From Rubrivivax sp. (GTDB lineage: Bacteria > Pseudomonadota > Gammaproteobacteria > Burkholderiales > Burkholderiaceae_C): 64,000 nucleotides of DNA. Positions 8,099 to 19,287 of the stretch are shown piece after piece; the first letter of the stretch is position 1; the number at the start of each line of letters is the position of its first letter. Where the stretch lies: NCBI GenBank assembly GCA_030653385.1, contig JAURZM010000048.1, positions 1 through 64,000 of the forward strand, in the 5' to 3' direction. A program made the translations under genes and the position numbers. The notes below the pieces were generated by a model. That model was given only the letters and a program-made list of their open reading frames with translations. It had not been told where the DNA came from and searched no databases.

Positions 8099-10513
8099 AT
8101 GACCTTGGACAATCCCACCCACCCCGCGCGCAGCGGCCATACGGGTCATCCACACGGGCCAACGGAAGGCCACCATGACCATCACGGCCAACACGAGGGC
8201 CCGGCGTCGGGGTCGGCCGATGAGGCGCTGAAAGACCCGGTCTGCGGCATGGCGGTCACGCGCGACTCCGCGCACCAGGCAGAGCATGCCGGCCGGCCGT
8301 ACTGGTTCTGCAGCGCCGGCTGCCGCACGAAGTTCCTTTCGCAGCCGCAGAAGTACCTGACGCCTGTTTCCGCCCCTGCAGAGCCGCCCCCCACCGCTGC
8401 GGATGGCACGGTCTACACCTGCCCGATGCACCCCGAGATCCGCCAGGACCACCCGGGCAATTGCCCCAAGTGCGGCATGAGCCTCGAGCCCGTGCTGCCC
8501 AGCCTGGACGACGAAGCCAACCCCGAACTGGTGGACTTCAGCCGCCGCTTCTGGTGGACCTTGCCGCTGACGGTGGTGGTGACGGTGCTGGCGATGTTCG
8601 GCCACCAGCTGGGCTGGATGGCGATGGACACGCAGAGCTGGCTGGAACTGGTGCTGTCGGTGCCCATCGTGCTGTGGGCCGGCTGGCCCTTATTCGTGCG
8701 CGGTGCGCAGTCCGTGGTGAATCGCAGCCCCAACATGTGGACGCTGATCAGCCTGGGCACCGGCTCGGCCTTCGTCTACAGCGTGGTGGCCACCGTCACG
8801 CCGCAGGTGTTCCCGGACTCGTTCATCTCGATGGGCCGTGTTGCCGTCTACTTCGAAGCGGCGGCAGTGATCATCTCGCTCACGCTGCTGGGCCAATTGC
8901 TGGAACTGAAGGCGCGCTCGCAGACCTCGGCGGCAATCAAGTCGCTGCTGGGCCTGGCGCCCAAGACCGCGCGACGCATCGCGGCGGACGGGTCGGAAGA
9001 GGACATCCCGCTGGCCAACGTGCACGTGGGCGACAAGCTGCGCGTGCGGCCCGGCGAGAAGGTGCCCGTCGACGGCGTGGTGGTCGAAGGCAGCAGCGCG
9101 CTCGACGAGTCGATGCTGACCGGCGAGCCCTTGCCCGTGACCAAGCGTGCGGGCGACAAGCTGATTGGCGCCACGCTCAACACCAGCGGCGCGCTGATCA
9201 TGAAGTCAGAGCATGTGGGCTCGGCCACCGTGCTGTCGCAGATCGTGCAGATGGTGGCCATGGCGCAGCGTTCGCGCGCGCCGATGCAGCGCATGGCCGA
9301 CGTGGTGGCCGGCTACTTTGTCTACGGCGTCGTGGCCGCGGCGCTGCTGACCTTCTTCGGTTGGGGCCTGTTCGGGCCCGAGCCGAGCTGGGTCTTCGGC
9401 CTGATCAACGCCGTGGCGGTATTGATCATTGCCTGTCCCTGTGCGCTGGGGCTGGCCACGCCGATGTCCATCATGGTCGCCACCGGCCGCGGCGCCACGC
9501 ATGGCGTGTTGTTCCGCGACGCGGCAGCCATCGAAAACTTGCGCAAGGTCGACACCCTCATCGTCGACAAGACCGGCACACTGACCGAAGGCCGGCCAAG
9601 TTTCGAGAAGGCCCTTGGCACGGGCGGATTCGACGCTGACGAGGTGTTGCGGCTGGCCGCCAGCCTCGACCAGGGCAGCGAACATCCGCTGGCCGCGGCC
9701 ATCGTGACGGCGGCGCGCGAGAAGAAACTTTTGCTCGACAAGCCCGAGCAGTTCGATTCCGCGTCCGGCATCGGCGTGCGCGGGACGGTTGCCGGCAAGG
9801 CACTGGCGCTGGGCAACACTGCGCTGATGGAGCAACTCGGCGTCGGCGTGGCAGCAATGGCCGCGCAAGCCGAAGCACTGCGCGCCGAGGGCGCCAGCGT
9901 GATGCACCTGGCCATCGACGGCGAACTCGCGGGCATCCTGGCGGTGTCCGACCCGGTGAAAGCCACCACGGCCGAAGCGCTGGCAACGCTGCGCAAGGCC
10001 GGCATACGCGTCGTGATGGCCACCGGCGACGGGCTGACCACGGCCCGTGCCGTCGGGCAGCGCCTGGGCATCGAAGAAGTGCATGGCGAGGTCAAGCCCG
10101 CCGACAAGCTCAAGCTGGTCGAGAAGCTGCAGTCCGAGGGCCGCGTCGTGGCCATGGCCGGCGACGGCATCAACGACGCGCCGGCGCTGGCGCGCGCCGA
10201 TGTTGGCATTGCCATGGGCACCGGCACCGACGTGGCGATGAACAGCGCGCAGCTCACGCTGGTCAAGGGTGACCTGCGCGGCATTGCCACGGCCACCGCG
10301 CTGTCGGTGGCCACCGTGGCCAACATGAAGCAGAACCTGGCCTTCGCCTTCGTCTACAACGCGCTGGGGATTCCGATCGCCGCCGGGCTGTTGTATCCGT
10401 TCACCGGCTGGCTGTTGTCGCCGATGATTGCGGCGCTGGCCATGAGCCTGAGCTCGGCGTCGGTGATCGGCAACGCCTTGCGCTTGCGCGGAGCAAGGAT
10501 CCCTGCTCCCTGA
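8099..10513 (+). CDS. Heavy-metal (Cu/Ag) translocating P1B-type ATPase with His-rich N-terminus, YHS and heavy-metal-binding domains
   Basis: DPVCGMAV...[65 protein letters not shown] at 8105 is better spaced from the aaggag SD. Confidence 0.93.
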   Translation: MTLDNPTHPARSGHTGHPHGPTEGHHDHHGQHEGPASGSADEALKDPVCGMAVTRDSAHQAEHAGRPYWFCSAGCRTKFLSQPQKYLTPVSAPAEPPPTAADGTVYTCPMHPEIRQDHPGNCPKCGMSLEPVLPSLDDEANPELVDFSRRFWWTLPLTVVVTVLAMFGHQLGWMAMDTQSWLELVLSVPIVLWAGWPLFVRGAQSVVNRSPNMWTLISLGTGSAFVYSVVATVTPQVFPDSFISMGRVAVYFEAAAVIISLTLLGQLLELKARSQTSAAIKSLLGLAPKTARRIAADGSEEDIPLANVHVGDKLRVRPGEKVPVDGVVVEGSSALDESMLTGEPLPVTKRAGDKLIGATLNTSGALIMKSEHVGSATVLSQIVQMVAMAQRSRAPMQRMADVVAGYFVYGVVAAALLTFFGWGLFGPEPSWVFGLINAVAVLIIACPCALGLATPMSIMVATGRGATHGVLFRDAAAIENLRKVDTLIVDKTGTLTEGRPSFEKALGTGGFDADEVLRLAASLDQGSEHPLAAAIVTAAREKKLLLDKPEQFDSASGIGVRGTVAGKALALGNTALMEQLGVGVAAMAAQAEALRAEGASVMHLAIDGELAGILAVSDPVKATTAEALATLRKAGIRVVMATGDGLTTARAVGQRLGIEEVHGEVKPADKLKLVEKLQSEGRVVAMAGDGINDAPALARADVGIAMGTGTDVAMNSAQLTLVKGDLRGIATATALSVATVANMKQNLAFAFVYNALGIPIAAGLLYPFTGWLLSPMIAALAMSLSSASVIGNALRLRGARIPAP

Positions 10514-10604
10514 TGGGTTGCGTCGGGTCGACACCAGCCCCACAAACAGGCCGCAAGCCCAGGGCGCCAGAAGGATGAAGCCGCTTCGCTAAACTCTGCT
10601 GCTC

Positions 10605-10958
10605 ATGCACCGCAAACTCGTCCTTGTCGCCATGCTGCTTGCCCTGTTCTGGCAATCCGTGGCGCTGGCACGCCCGGGATCGACGGTGAATGCGCTGGCC
10701 GACATGGCGCACGCCGCGCTGCACTGGCAGGAAGAGGGCCACCATCACCACGAGGATGGGTCCTATCACCTGGACGATTCGAACGAGTCCGTGCAGCACG
10801 TGCTGAGCGATCACCTGAGCGCCACGGTGGCGCTGCTCGCCACTGCCTCGCACGCACTGCCTTCCCTGGGGTCGGCCGCCCCCGGCGGCCTGCACCGCGC
10901 ACCCGTGCCTGACCCCGCCCTGGAAGGCCTGCTCAGGCCACCTCGTTTGCGCTCCTGA
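10605..10958 (+). CDS. Small His-containing periplasmic protein, CzcI-like
   Basis: Signal peptide plus EEGHHHHEDGSYHLDDS; immediately upstream of the czcC-like gene. Confidence 0.55.
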   Translation: MHRKLVLVAMLLALFWQSVALARPGSTVNALADMAHAALHWQEEGHHHHEDGSYHLDDSNESVQHVLSDHLSATVALLATASHALPSLGSAAPGGLHRAPVPDPALEGLLRPPRLRS

Positions 10959-11096
10959 CCCGCCTTCGTGGCGGGCGTCCACCCATGGGCGCCCGGCCTA
11001 CCGCCGCAATGGCAGCCAACGCAAGATCATGTCCGCCCATGGCGTGGTCTGACCGCACGTTGGGCCGGCCCCGGCTGCCGAATCGTCAGGATCATC

Positions 11097-12371
11097 GTGA
11101 AACCTCTCCCATGGCTGTCTGCCTGCGTAATCGCGGGCAGCCTGGCCGGGCCCGTCTGGGCCCAACCTGCACCACCTCCGCAGGGTCCACAGGCCGCCCT
11201 TGCTCCCAACGCCGGCCTGCCGGCCGGCAGCGTCACGCTTCGCGTTGCCCTGGACGCCGCCTGGCAACGGGCGGTCGCTTCGCGCGAGTCCGAGGGTCAG
11301 CGTCGGCGCGCGGATGCAGACCGTGCCGCGGCAGACAGCTTCTGGGCTGCACCGCCATCGCTTGAATTGAGCCACCGAAACGATCGGCTGCAAAGCAACG
11401 GCGGCAAGCGCGAAACCGAAGTCGGTGTGGCCGTTCCCCTGTGGCTGCCCGGTCAGAGAGCCGCTCGCGCGGGCACCGCGGACGCTGCGGTGGCGCAGGC
11501 TGTGGCCGCCGAGCGGGTGGCGCGCCTGCGTCTGGCCGATGAACTGCGCGAAGCAGCGTGGCAGCTTGCCGCGTTGCAGGCCGAGTCCGCACAGGCGGAT
11601 ACCCTCGCCCGATCGCTCAAGCAACTTGGCGGCGATGTCGAGCGCCGCGTGCTTGCCGGCGATCTGGCGCGAGCCGACGCCCTGGCCGCCCAGGCCGAGC
11701 AACTGGCGGCATCTGCGCTGCAGTCCGACGTGCGCCAACGGCTGCAAGCCGCACACGCTCGCTGGGCGCTGCTCACGGGCCTGACCGTGGTGCCCGATCT
11801 GAGCGCAGGGTGGGTCACCAACGGGGTCCCTGCCACGGCAACGGTCCACCCGGCACTGCAACTCGCCAGCCAGTCCACGGAGCTGGCGCGCAAACGCGTG
11901 GAGCTGATGCGCCATTCGCGCCGCGACGCACCCGAGTTGACCGTGGGCGTGCGGCAGGATGTCCCGGGCCGCGCCGAGGCCTCCCAAGGCAGCTTCAATG
12001 TCGGCCTGCGCCTGCCCTTCGGCACCGACGACCGCAACCGGCCGCTGGAAGCCGCCGCACTTGCCGAGCTGGATGTGGCCGAAACCCACGAGCAACGACT
12101 GCGTGAGCGCCTTGACAGCGACATTGCTGCCGCACGCAACGCGCAGCGGGCTGCCGAGGCACAACTCGAAGCCGAGACCGCCCGCGCAAACCTGCTGCGC
12201 GAACGCGCAGCCCTGATCGAAAAGTCCTTCCGCGCCGGCGAGACGCCGCTGCCCGACCAGTTGCGCGCGCTCGCCGCCGCCGCGCAGGCCGACAGCGTCG
12301 TCGCCCGCCAGACCGTCGCGCTGGGCCTCGCCCGCGCCCGCCTCCAACAAGCACTCGGACTCTTCCCATGA
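11097..12371 (+). CDS. czcC: CzcC/TolC-family outer membrane protein
   Basis: Signal peptide MKPLPWLSACVIAGSLAGPVWAQ; repeated TolC-like helices; upstream of czcB/czcA. Confidence 0.85.
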   Translation: MKPLPWLSACVIAGSLAGPVWAQPAPPPQGPQAALAPNAGLPAGSVTLRVALDAAWQRAVASRESEGQRRRADADRAAADSFWAAPPSLELSHRNDRLQSNGGKRETEVGVAVPLWLPGQRAARAGTADAAVAQAVAAERVARLRLADELREAAWQLAALQAESAQADTLARSLKQLGGDVERRVLAGDLARADALAAQAEQLAASALQSDVRQRLQAAHARWALLTGLTVVPDLSAGWVTNGVPATATVHPALQLASQSTELARKRVELMRHSRRDAPELTVGVRQDVPGRAEASQGSFNVGLRLPFGTDDRNRPLEAAALAELDVAETHEQRLRERLDSDIAAARNAQRAAEAQLEAETARANLLRERAALIEKSFRAGETPLPDQLRALAAAAQADSVVARQTVALGLARARLQQALGLFP

Positions 12372-13027
12372 ACATCCACTTCCCCCCTGCTGCCCGGCCT
12401 TCGCTGCGGGCCTTGGCGCTGACTGCACTTGTCGTTTGCGCCCACACCCCCGCGATGGCGGCTCCAGGCGCCCATGGCCCCAATGGCGAGCACCTGGACG
12501 CGCCCACCACGATGCGTGCCGCATCGGCCCTGCCGCGGGTCGAAACCGAGTCGGAAGCCTTCGAGCTGGTCGCCGAACTGCGCGCCAGCGAGCTGACCAT
12601 CGTGGTCGACCGCTACGAGACCAACGAACCCGTGCTCGGCGCCAAGCTCGAGGTCGAGAGCGGCTCGCTCAAGGCCGTCGCGGCCTTCCGCGCCGAGCAG
12701 GGCGACTATGTGGTCACCGATGCTGCGATGCTGAAGGCACTGGCCGCGCCGGGTGAGCACGGCCTCGTCTTCACCCTGGTCGCCGGCCAGGACAGCGACC
12801 TGCTCGACGGCACGCTGGTCAACGCGTCGGGCCGCACGGGCGCCGCAGCGTCGAAGGACGACCACGGTCACGCCCACGACACCGACGACCACGGCCATGG
12901 GCACGACCACGAACTGGAGCGCGCAGCCTGGATCGGAGCCGGCGTCGCGGCCCTGGGCCTGATCGGCGGCATCGCCTGGTGGCGCCAGCGCCGCCGCGTC
13001 GCAAGCCAGCCGCAGGGAGGTCTGTGA
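12368..13027 (+). CDS. Periplasmic metal-efflux-associated protein with His-rich linker and C-terminal TM
   Basis: Signal peptide, APGAHGPNGEHLDAP motif shared with the adjacent CzcB, DDHGHAHDTDDHGHGHDHE, terminal TM; overlaps czcC by 4 nt. Confidence 0.7.
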   Translation: MNIHFPPAARPSLRALALTALVVCAHTPAMAAPGAHGPNGEHLDAPTTMRAASALPRVETESEAFELVAELRASELTIVVDRYETNEPVLGAKLEVESGSLKAVAAFRAEQGDYVVTDAAMLKALAAPGEHGLVFTLVAGQDSDLLDGTLVNASGRTGAAASKDDHGHAHDTDDHGHGHDHELERAAWIGAGVAALGLIGGIAWWRQRRRVASQPQGGL

Positions 13028-14187
13028 TGACGCCGCGTCAACCGACGGGACCCCGCCTGCGCGCCGTGGCGGCAACCACCCTGCTCGCCGCCAGCCTGCT
13101 GTGGGCGTCGCAGGCACTTGCCGCCCCCGGCGCGCACGGCCCCGACGGCGAACACCTCGACGCGCCCGGCGCGGCCGTCAACGCCTCTGGCCTGGCCCGC
13201 CTGCCCGATGGCAGCGTCAACGTGCCCAAGCCCGCTCAGCGTCGCATGGCCATCCGCACCGTGCTGGCCCCTGAGACGGAGGCTGCAGCCACCGTCGAGA
13301 TGCCGGGCCGCGTGGTCATGGACCCGAACGCCAGCGGTCGTGTGCAGGCCGTGCACGGCGGCCGCATCGAGCCCGGACCCAAGGGCCTGCCGGTCGCGGG
13401 CCAGGCCGTGAAGCGCGGCGATGTGCTGGCCCACGTGCGCCACCACGCCGAGCCCTACGCCCTGGGCGCGCAGCAGGCCCAGCTGTCCGAACTGCGCGCG
13501 CAGCGACAACTGGCCGAGCAGCGTGTGCAGCGCCTGGAAAGCCTGGAGGGCACGGTGCCGCGCAAGGAGATCGAAGCGGCGCGCTCCGAGGCGACCAGCC
13601 TGGCCGAGCGCGAGCGCAGCATCGGCGGCAGCCTGGTGGCCCGTGAAACCTTGACCGCACCGATCAGCGGCGTGATTGCACGGACCGACTTGCTCGTCGG
13701 CCAGGTCGTCGAGCCGCGTGACGTGCTGTTCGAGGTGGTGGACCCGGCGCGCATGCTGGTAGAGGCCACCACCGCCGACGCCGGGCTGGCCACCCGTGTG
13801 GCTGGTGCGTCGCTGCAGGGCCTGCCTGGGGTGGTGCTGCGTTTGCTGGGCGCTTCGCGCTCGCTGCGCGACGGGGTGCTGCCGATCACCTTCGCCGTGC
13901 ATGCATCCAAGCCAGGAGAAGCCTTGCCACTGGCCATTGGCCAACCGGTCACCGTGGTGGCGCAATCGAAGGAACGCATCAAGGGTGTCGTGCTGCCCGC
14001 GCAGGCCGTGGTGCGCAACCCGTCCAACGAGCCCATCGTCTGGATCAAGTCCGGTGCCGAGCGTTTCATTCCGCAGCCGGTGCAGTTCCGGCCGCTGGAT
14101 GCAAGCACGGTGGTGGTGACACAGGGCTTGAGCGCGGACAACCGCGTCGTGGTCCAGGGTGCGCCGCTGATCGCCCAGATCCGCTGA
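13027..14187 (+). CDS. czcB: CzcB-family RND periplasmic adaptor
   Basis: Signal peptide, [82 protein letters not shown]. Confidence 0.88.
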   Translation: MTPRQPTGPRLRAVAATTLLAASLLWASQALAAPGAHGPDGEHLDAPGAAVNASGLARLPDGSVNVPKPAQRRMAIRTVLAPETEAAATVEMPGRVVMDPNASGRVQAVHGGRIEPGPKGLPVAGQAVKRGDVLAHVRHHAEPYALGAQQAQLSELRAQRQLAEQRVQRLESLEGTVPRKEIEAARSEATSLAERERSIGGSLVARETLTAPISGVIARTDLLVGQVVEPRDVLFEVVDPARMLVEATTADAGLATRVAGASLQGLPGVVLRLLGASRSLRDGVLPITFAVHASKPGEALPLAIGQPVTVVAQSKERIKGVVLPAQAVVRNPSNEPIVWIKSGAERFIPQPVQFRPLDASTVVVTQGLSADNRVVVQGAPLIAQIR

Positions 14188-14200
14188 ACGAGGCCACCCT

Positions 14201-17200
14201 ATGTTCAACTGGATCGTTCGCACCAGCCTGCACAACCGACTGTTCGTGCTGGCCGTCGCGGCGCTGTTGATGGTCTACGGTGCGATGACCGCCTGGCGCA
14301 CGCCGGTCGATGTCTTCCCCGACCTCAACAAGCCGCTGATCACCGTGCTCACCGAAGCCGGCGGCATGGCCCCGGAGGAGGTCGAGCAGCTCGTCACCTT
14401 CCCGCTGGAAACCGCGCTCAACGGCATGCCGGGCGTCACGCGCGTGCGCAGCACCTCGGGTGTGGGCTTGTCGCTGGTCTACGCCGAGTTCGACTGGGGC
14501 ACCGACATCTACCGCAACCGCCAGCTGGTGGCCGAGCGGCTGGCCATCGTGCGCACGCAAATGCCGGGCGACATCACGCCGGTGATGGGGCCGGTGTCGT
14601 CGATCATGGGCGAGGTGATGCTGGTGGCCTTGCCCTTGGTTTCGGCTGAGGTGCCGGGCGACGGCAAGTCAGCCGTCGCCACGCCGATGCAGGCACGCGA
14701 GTACGCCGACTTCGTGCTGCGCCCGCGGCTGCTGTCGATTCCTGGCGTGTCGCAGGTCATCCCCATCGGCGGCGAGGTGCGCACGCTGCGTGTGGCGCCC
14801 GACACCGCGCGGCTGGCGCAGTTCGGCGTCTCGCTGACCCAGGTCGAGCAGGCGCTGAAGGGCTACGCCGGCAACGCCGGTGGTGGTTTCATCGACCTGA
14901 ACAGCCGCGAGTACCTGATCCGCCACCTGGGCCGCACCAACCGCGCCGAGGACCTGGGCGGCATCGCCGTGGCCTGGAAGGACGGCCGCGCGATCCTGCT
15001 CGAACAGGTGGCCACGGTGTCCTTTGCGGCGGGCCTGAAGCGCGGCGACGCCGGCTACAACGGCCTGCCGGCCGTCGTCATCAGCGTGCAGAAGCAGCCC
15101 GATGCCGACACCGTCAAGCTCACTGCGCAGATCGAGGCGGCGCTCGGCGAGCTCAAGCAGGGCCTGCCCGCAGGGCTGGCCGAGCCCCGCGTGCTGTTCC
15201 GCCAGGCCGACTTCATCAAGGCCTCCATCGGCAACGTGGCCGAGGCGCTGCGCGACGGCGCCATCATGGTCGCCATCGTGCTGTTCGCCTTCCTGCTGTC
15301 GGTGCGCACGACGGTGATCTCGCTGGTGGCCATCCCGCTGTCTCTCGCAGTCACGGCGCTGGTGTTCCAGTGGCTGGGGCAGTCGATCAACGTGATGACG
15401 CTGGGCGGCCTGGCCATTGCCATCGGCGAACTCGTCGACGACGCGGTGGTGGATTTGGAGAACATCCTGCGGCGGCTGAAGCAGAACCGCGCCGCCGGCA
15501 ACCCGGTGCCGCTGCTCGAGGTGGTGCGGCGTGCCAGTGTCGAGGTGCGCTCGGGCATCGTCTATGCCACCGTCATCGTGGTGCTGGTCTTCGTGCCGCT
15601 GTTCGCGCTGCCGGGCATCGAGGGGCGGCTGTTCACGCCGCTGGGCATCGCCTACATCGTGTCCATCCTGGCGTCGATGCTGGTCTCGATGACGGTCACG
15701 CCGGTCATGTGCTACTACCTGCTGCCGACGATGAAGCGCATGGACCATGGCGACAGCCCCTTGGTCGGATGGCTGAAGCGGCAGGACACGAAGCTGCTGA
15801 GCTGGTCCTTCGGCCGCGCCAAGCTGCTCATCGGGCTGGCCGTGCTGGCGGTGGTCGGGGCGGCGGCCACGGTGCCGCTGTTCCCGCGCGCCTTTCTGCC
15901 GGCCTTCAACGAAGGCTCGCTGGTGCTGGGGCTGGTGATGCAGCCGGGCACCGCGCTGGCCGAATCCAACCGCATCGGTGCCGTCGCCGAAACGCTGATC
16001 CGCCAGGTGCCCGAGGTCACGCAGGTGGGCCGCCGCACGGGCCGCGCCGAGCTCGACGAACACGCCGAGGGCGTGCACTCGGCCGAGATCGATGTCGACC
16101 TGAAGCGCAGCGAGCGCGACCGCGAGACCATCATGGCCGACATCCGCGAGCGCCTGTCGACGCTGCCGGCGCAGACCACCATCGGCCAGCCCATCAGCCA
16201 CCGGCTCGACCACCTGCTGTCGGGCGTGCGAGCGCAGATCGCGGTGAAGATCTTCGGCGACGACACCGACACGCTGCGCGGCCTGGCCGAGCAGATGCGC
16301 GGGCAGCTCGAGGGCGTGCCCGGGCTGGTCGACCTGACGGTCGAAAAGCAGGTGCTGATCCCGCAGATCACCGTGCGCCTGGACCACCGCAAGGCGGCGC
16401 AGATGGGCCTCGCGCCAGGCGAAGCCATCCGCGTGCTGCAGGCACTGACCGATGGTGCCCACGGCGCTGACATCGTCGACGGCCCGCGCCGCTACGAGCT
16501 GGTGCTGCGCCTGCCCGACCACCAGCGCAGCCCGCAGGACCTGGCGCGCACGCTGATCGACACGCCCGCCGGGCGCGTGCCGGTGTCGAGCATCGCCACG
16601 GTGGAAGAAACCGACGGGCCGAACCAGATCGGCCGCGAAAACGGGCGCCGCCGCATCATCGTCTACGCCAACACCGACGGCGGCGACATGGGGCGGGTCA
16701 TCAAGGACATCCGCAGCATCATCGACAAGACAGCCCTGCCCACCGGCAACTTCATCAGCCTGGAAGGCCAGTTCCAGGCCCAGGAGGCTGCCACGCGCCT
16801 GATCGCGGGTCTCTCGGTGGTGTCGCTGGCGATGATGTTCCTGGTGCTCTATTCGCGTTACCAATCTGTCGTGCTGGCCGGCATCATCATGGCCAACATC
16901 CCGCTGGCGCTGATCGGTTCGGTGATCGCGATGTGGATCGCGGGGGTGAGCCTGTCGGTGGCGTCGATGGTGGGCTTCATCACGCTGGCGGGCATCGCCA
17001 CGCGAAACGGCATCCTGAAGATCAGCCACTACATCAACCTGTGCAAGTTCGAGGGCGAGACCTTCACGCAATCGATGATCGTGCGTGGCTCGCTGGAGCG
17101 GCTGACGCCCGTGCTGATGACCGCGCTGGTGGCGGCCTTCGCGCTGACGCCGCTGCTGCTGGCGGCCGACGCCCCGGGCAAGGAGATCCTGCACCCGGTG

Positions 17201-17359
17201 GCGGTGGTCATCTTCGGCGGCCTGGTGAGTTCGACGCTGCTGGACACGCTGTTGACGCCGGTGCTGTTCTGGTTGTTCGGCGAAAAGGCCACCAATCGGC
17301 TGACACAGCCCGAGCCCGATGCAGCGCCAGGTGCTGCGGGAGCGCAGGAAGCCTATTGA
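14201..17359 (+). CDS. czcA: CzcA/CusA-family heavy-metal RND efflux pump
   Basis: 1052 aa; [62 protein letters not shown]. Confidence 0.95.
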   Translation: MFNWIVRTSLHNRLFVLAVAALLMVYGAMTAWRTPVDVFPDLNKPLITVLTEAGGMAPEEVEQLVTFPLETALNGMPGVTRVRSTSGVGLSLVYAEFDWGTDIYRNRQLVAERLAIVRTQMPGDITPVMGPVSSIMGEVMLVALPLVSAEVPGDGKSAVATPMQAREYADFVLRPRLLSIPGVSQVIPIGGEVRTLRVAPDTARLAQFGVSLTQVEQALKGYAGNAGGGFIDLNSREYLIRHLGRTNRAEDLGGIAVAWKDGRAILLEQVATVSFAAGLKRGDAGYNGLPAVVISVQKQPDADTVKLTAQIEAALGELKQGLPAGLAEPRVLFRQADFIKASIGNVAEALRDGAIMVAIVLFAFLLSVRTTVISLVAIPLSLAVTALVFQWLGQSINVMTLGGLAIAIGELVDDAVVDLENILRRLKQNRAAGNPVPLLEVVRRASVEVRSGIVYATVIVVLVFVPLFALPGIEGRLFTPLGIAYIVSILASMLVSMTVTPVMCYYLLPTMKRMDHGDSPLVGWLKRQDTKLLSWSFGRAKLLIGLAVLAVVGAAATVPLFPRAFLPAFNEGSLVLGLVMQPGTALAESNRIGAVAETLIRQVPEVTQVGRRTGRAELDEHAEGVHSAEIDVDLKRSERDRETIMADIRERLSTLPAQTTIGQPISHRLDHLLSGVRAQIAVKIFGDDTDTLRGLAEQMRGQLEGVPGLVDLTVEKQVLIPQITVRLDHRKAAQMGLAPGEAIRVLQALTDGAHGADIVDGPRRYELVLRLPDHQRSPQDLARTLIDTPAGRVPVSSIATVEETDGPNQIGRENGRRRIIVYANTDGGDMGRVIKDIRSIIDKTALPTGNFISLEGQFQAQEAATRLIAGLSVVSLAMMFLVLYSRYQSVVLAGIIMANIPLALIGSVIAMWIAGVSLSVASMVGFITLAGIATRNGILKISHYINLCKFEGETFTQSMIVRGSLERLTPVLMTALVAAFALTPLLLAADAPGKEILHPVAVVIFGGLVSSTLLDTLLTPVLFWLFGEKATNRLTQPEPDAAPGAAGAQEAY

Positions 17360-17424
17360 GTTCCAATCAGGCTTGGCGGCGCCGCCTGCTCCAGTGCGCT
17401 GCACCCTTGAAGGAGATTGAAGTG

Positions 17425-17799
17425 ATGTTGAAGAAACTGTTGACTGTGGTGGTGCTCGGCTTGTCGGCGATGTCGTTCAACGTGGCGATGGCCCATGGCG
17501 GCGCCGCTGCCAAGCATGGCGGCGTCGTCGCGACCGCCAGCGACCTGGGATTCGAACTGGTCAGCACGCCCGAGGGCGTGGCGATCTACGTCGAAGACCA
17601 TGGCAAGCCGATGGCACCCACCGGTCTGAAGGGCAAGCTCACTGTCCTGAACGGCGCCCAGAAGTCGGAAGCCGAACTGGTGGTCGTGGGCGACAAGCTC
17701 GAAGCCAAGGGCCTGAAGCTGGCCAAGGGTTCCAAGGTCGTCGCCGCGCTGGTGACACCGGCCGCCAAGGCCATCACGGTGCGCTTCACGGTCAAGTAG
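17425..17799 (+). CDS. Small periplasmic protein associated with the Czc operon
   Basis: aggag SD; MLKKLLTVVVLGLSAMSFNVAMAHGGAAAKHGGVV... signal peptide; same direction as czcA. Confidence 0.75.
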   Translation: MLKKLLTVVVLGLSAMSFNVAMAHGGAAAKHGGVVATASDLGFELVSTPEGVAIYVEDHGKPMAPTGLKGKLTVLNGAQKSEAELVVVGDKLEAKGLKLAKGSKVVAALVTPAAKAITVRFTVK

Positions 17800-18855
17800 A
17801 TGCCGCGGTCTGCCCCGTCCCTGCCCGCCTTGCGCGGCGGCATGTTCGCTTTGCTGGCCGCGGCGCTGTTCGGCGTCAGCACCCCGCTGGTGCAGCAGTT
17901 CGGCGTGGGACTCGGTGCCTTCAGCACGGCAGCCTTGCTCTATGCCGGGGCTGCCGCCGTCGGCTTGTTGTCGCGCCAGCGCATCCACCGCGAGGCCCGG
18001 CTGCAACGCGCCGACATGCCACGGCTGCTGGCAATGGCCGGCTTTGGCGCGGTGATCGGCCCGGTCGCCTTGGCCTGGGGGCTGCAGAACACCAGCGGCA
18101 CCAGTGCCTCGCTGATGCTGACGCTGGAAGCCTTGTTCACAGCCGTGCTGGCCTGGCGCCTGTACCGGGAAACCATGGACGGCCGGGTGTGGGCTGCGAT
18201 GGCCCTGCTGCTGGCCGGCGGCATGGTGCTGGTGCTCGACCAGGGCCGCGCAGGCGGCGCGCAACTCATGGGCCTGCTGGCCGTGCTGTTGGCCACCGCC
18301 GCCTGGGGTGTGGACAACACCTTGTCGCGCGCGCTGGCCGAGCGCGACCCCGGCCAGGTGGTGATGGCCAAGGCCCTGCTGGGTGCCACGGCCACCTCGC
18401 TGTTGTCCGTCCTCTTCGGCGAGCCACTGCCTTCCGCCGGCGCCGCACTGGCCCTGCTGGCTATCGGCGCCACAGGCTACGGGCTGAGCCTGCGCTTCTA
18501 TCTGCTGGCGCAGCGTGCGTTCGGTGCCGCGCGCACGGGTTCGGTGTTTGCCTTTGCGCCCTTCATCGGCGCTGCATTGGCGGTGGCTCTCGGCGACCGC
18601 TCGGCCAGCGGCTTGATGGTGCTGGGAAGCGGCCTGATGCTGGCCGGCGTGGTGCTGCACCTCGCGGAGTCACATGGCCACGAGCACGAACACGAAGCCC
18701 TGGCGCATGAACACGCCCATCGCCATGACGACGGGCATCACAACCACGTGCACGACCCCATGCCGGCGGGTGGCCACAGCCACCCGCACTGGCACGAACC
18801 GCTGCGGCATGGGCATGCGCACGTGCCTGACGCGCACCACGCCCACCGACACTAG
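17800..18855 (+). CDS. EamA/DMT-family permease with His-rich C-terminal tail
   Basis: Two EamA repeats; tail HGHEHEHEALAHEHAHRHDDGHHNHVHDPMPAGGHSHPHWHEPLRHGHAHVPDAHHAHRH. Confidence 0.85.
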   Translation: MPRSAPSLPALRGGMFALLAAALFGVSTPLVQQFGVGLGAFSTAALLYAGAAAVGLLSRQRIHREARLQRADMPRLLAMAGFGAVIGPVALAWGLQNTSGTSASLMLTLEALFTAVLAWRLYRETMDGRVWAAMALLLAGGMVLVLDQGRAGGAQLMGLLAVLLATAAWGVDNTLSRALAERDPGQVVMAKALLGATATSLLSVLFGEPLPSAGAALALLAIGATGYGLSLRFYLLAQRAFGAARTGSVFAFAPFIGAALAVALGDRSASGLMVLGSGLMLAGVVLHLAESHGHEHEHEALAHEHAHRHDDGHHNHVHDPMPAGGHSHPHWHEPLRHGHAHVPDAHHAHRH

Positions 18856-18896
18856 GGTGGTGCGCTCGAAGCCTTTGAACCGATCGGCGCAGGGCA

Positions 18897-19265
18897 ATGT
18901 CGTGGCGACGGAAAGGCGCCTTTGAAAGCACTGTCCTCGGTGTGACGGGCACACCCAATGTCACGTCCATCCACGGGCGCTATGACGAAGCCCGGGTGCA
19001 ACGGCAGCAGGCGGTGGTGTTGCGCCGCCAGGGCAGGAACCGCCGCGCCGAGCGGGAGGCGCGCTGGATGGTGGCCTGGACCCTGCGCAGCCTGAACCGC
19101 AGCGACGAGGCGCTGGCCATGCAGCTGCAGCTGGAAGCCGAAACCGACGCTGCCATCACACCGGACGGCTTCGTCTTCGACGAGCTTGTGTTGCTGTACC
19201 GCGCACGTGGCGACAACGAACGCGCCGCCCATTTCGGGCAGCGCCGGGCGGCGCTGCCGAAATGA
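18897..19265 (+). CDS. Hypothetical TPR-like protein
   Basis: RYDEARVQRQQAVVLRRQGRNRRAEREARWMVAWTLRSLNRSDEALAMQLQLEAE helical repeat pattern; start uncertain. Confidence 0.5.
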   Translation: MSWRRKGAFESTVLGVTGTPNVTSIHGRYDEARVQRQQAVVLRRQGRNRRAEREARWMVAWTLRSLNRSDEALAMQLQLEAETDAAITPDGFVFDELVLLYRARGDNERAAHFGQRRAALPK

Positions 19266-19287
19266 CGCGAACGACCGGCCTGGCCGC

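Noticed and set aside
14669-17404. 911-aa minus-strand ORF antisense to czcA
   Set aside because: High-GC codon structure yields long antisense ORFs; the plus strand carries the recognisable RND protein.
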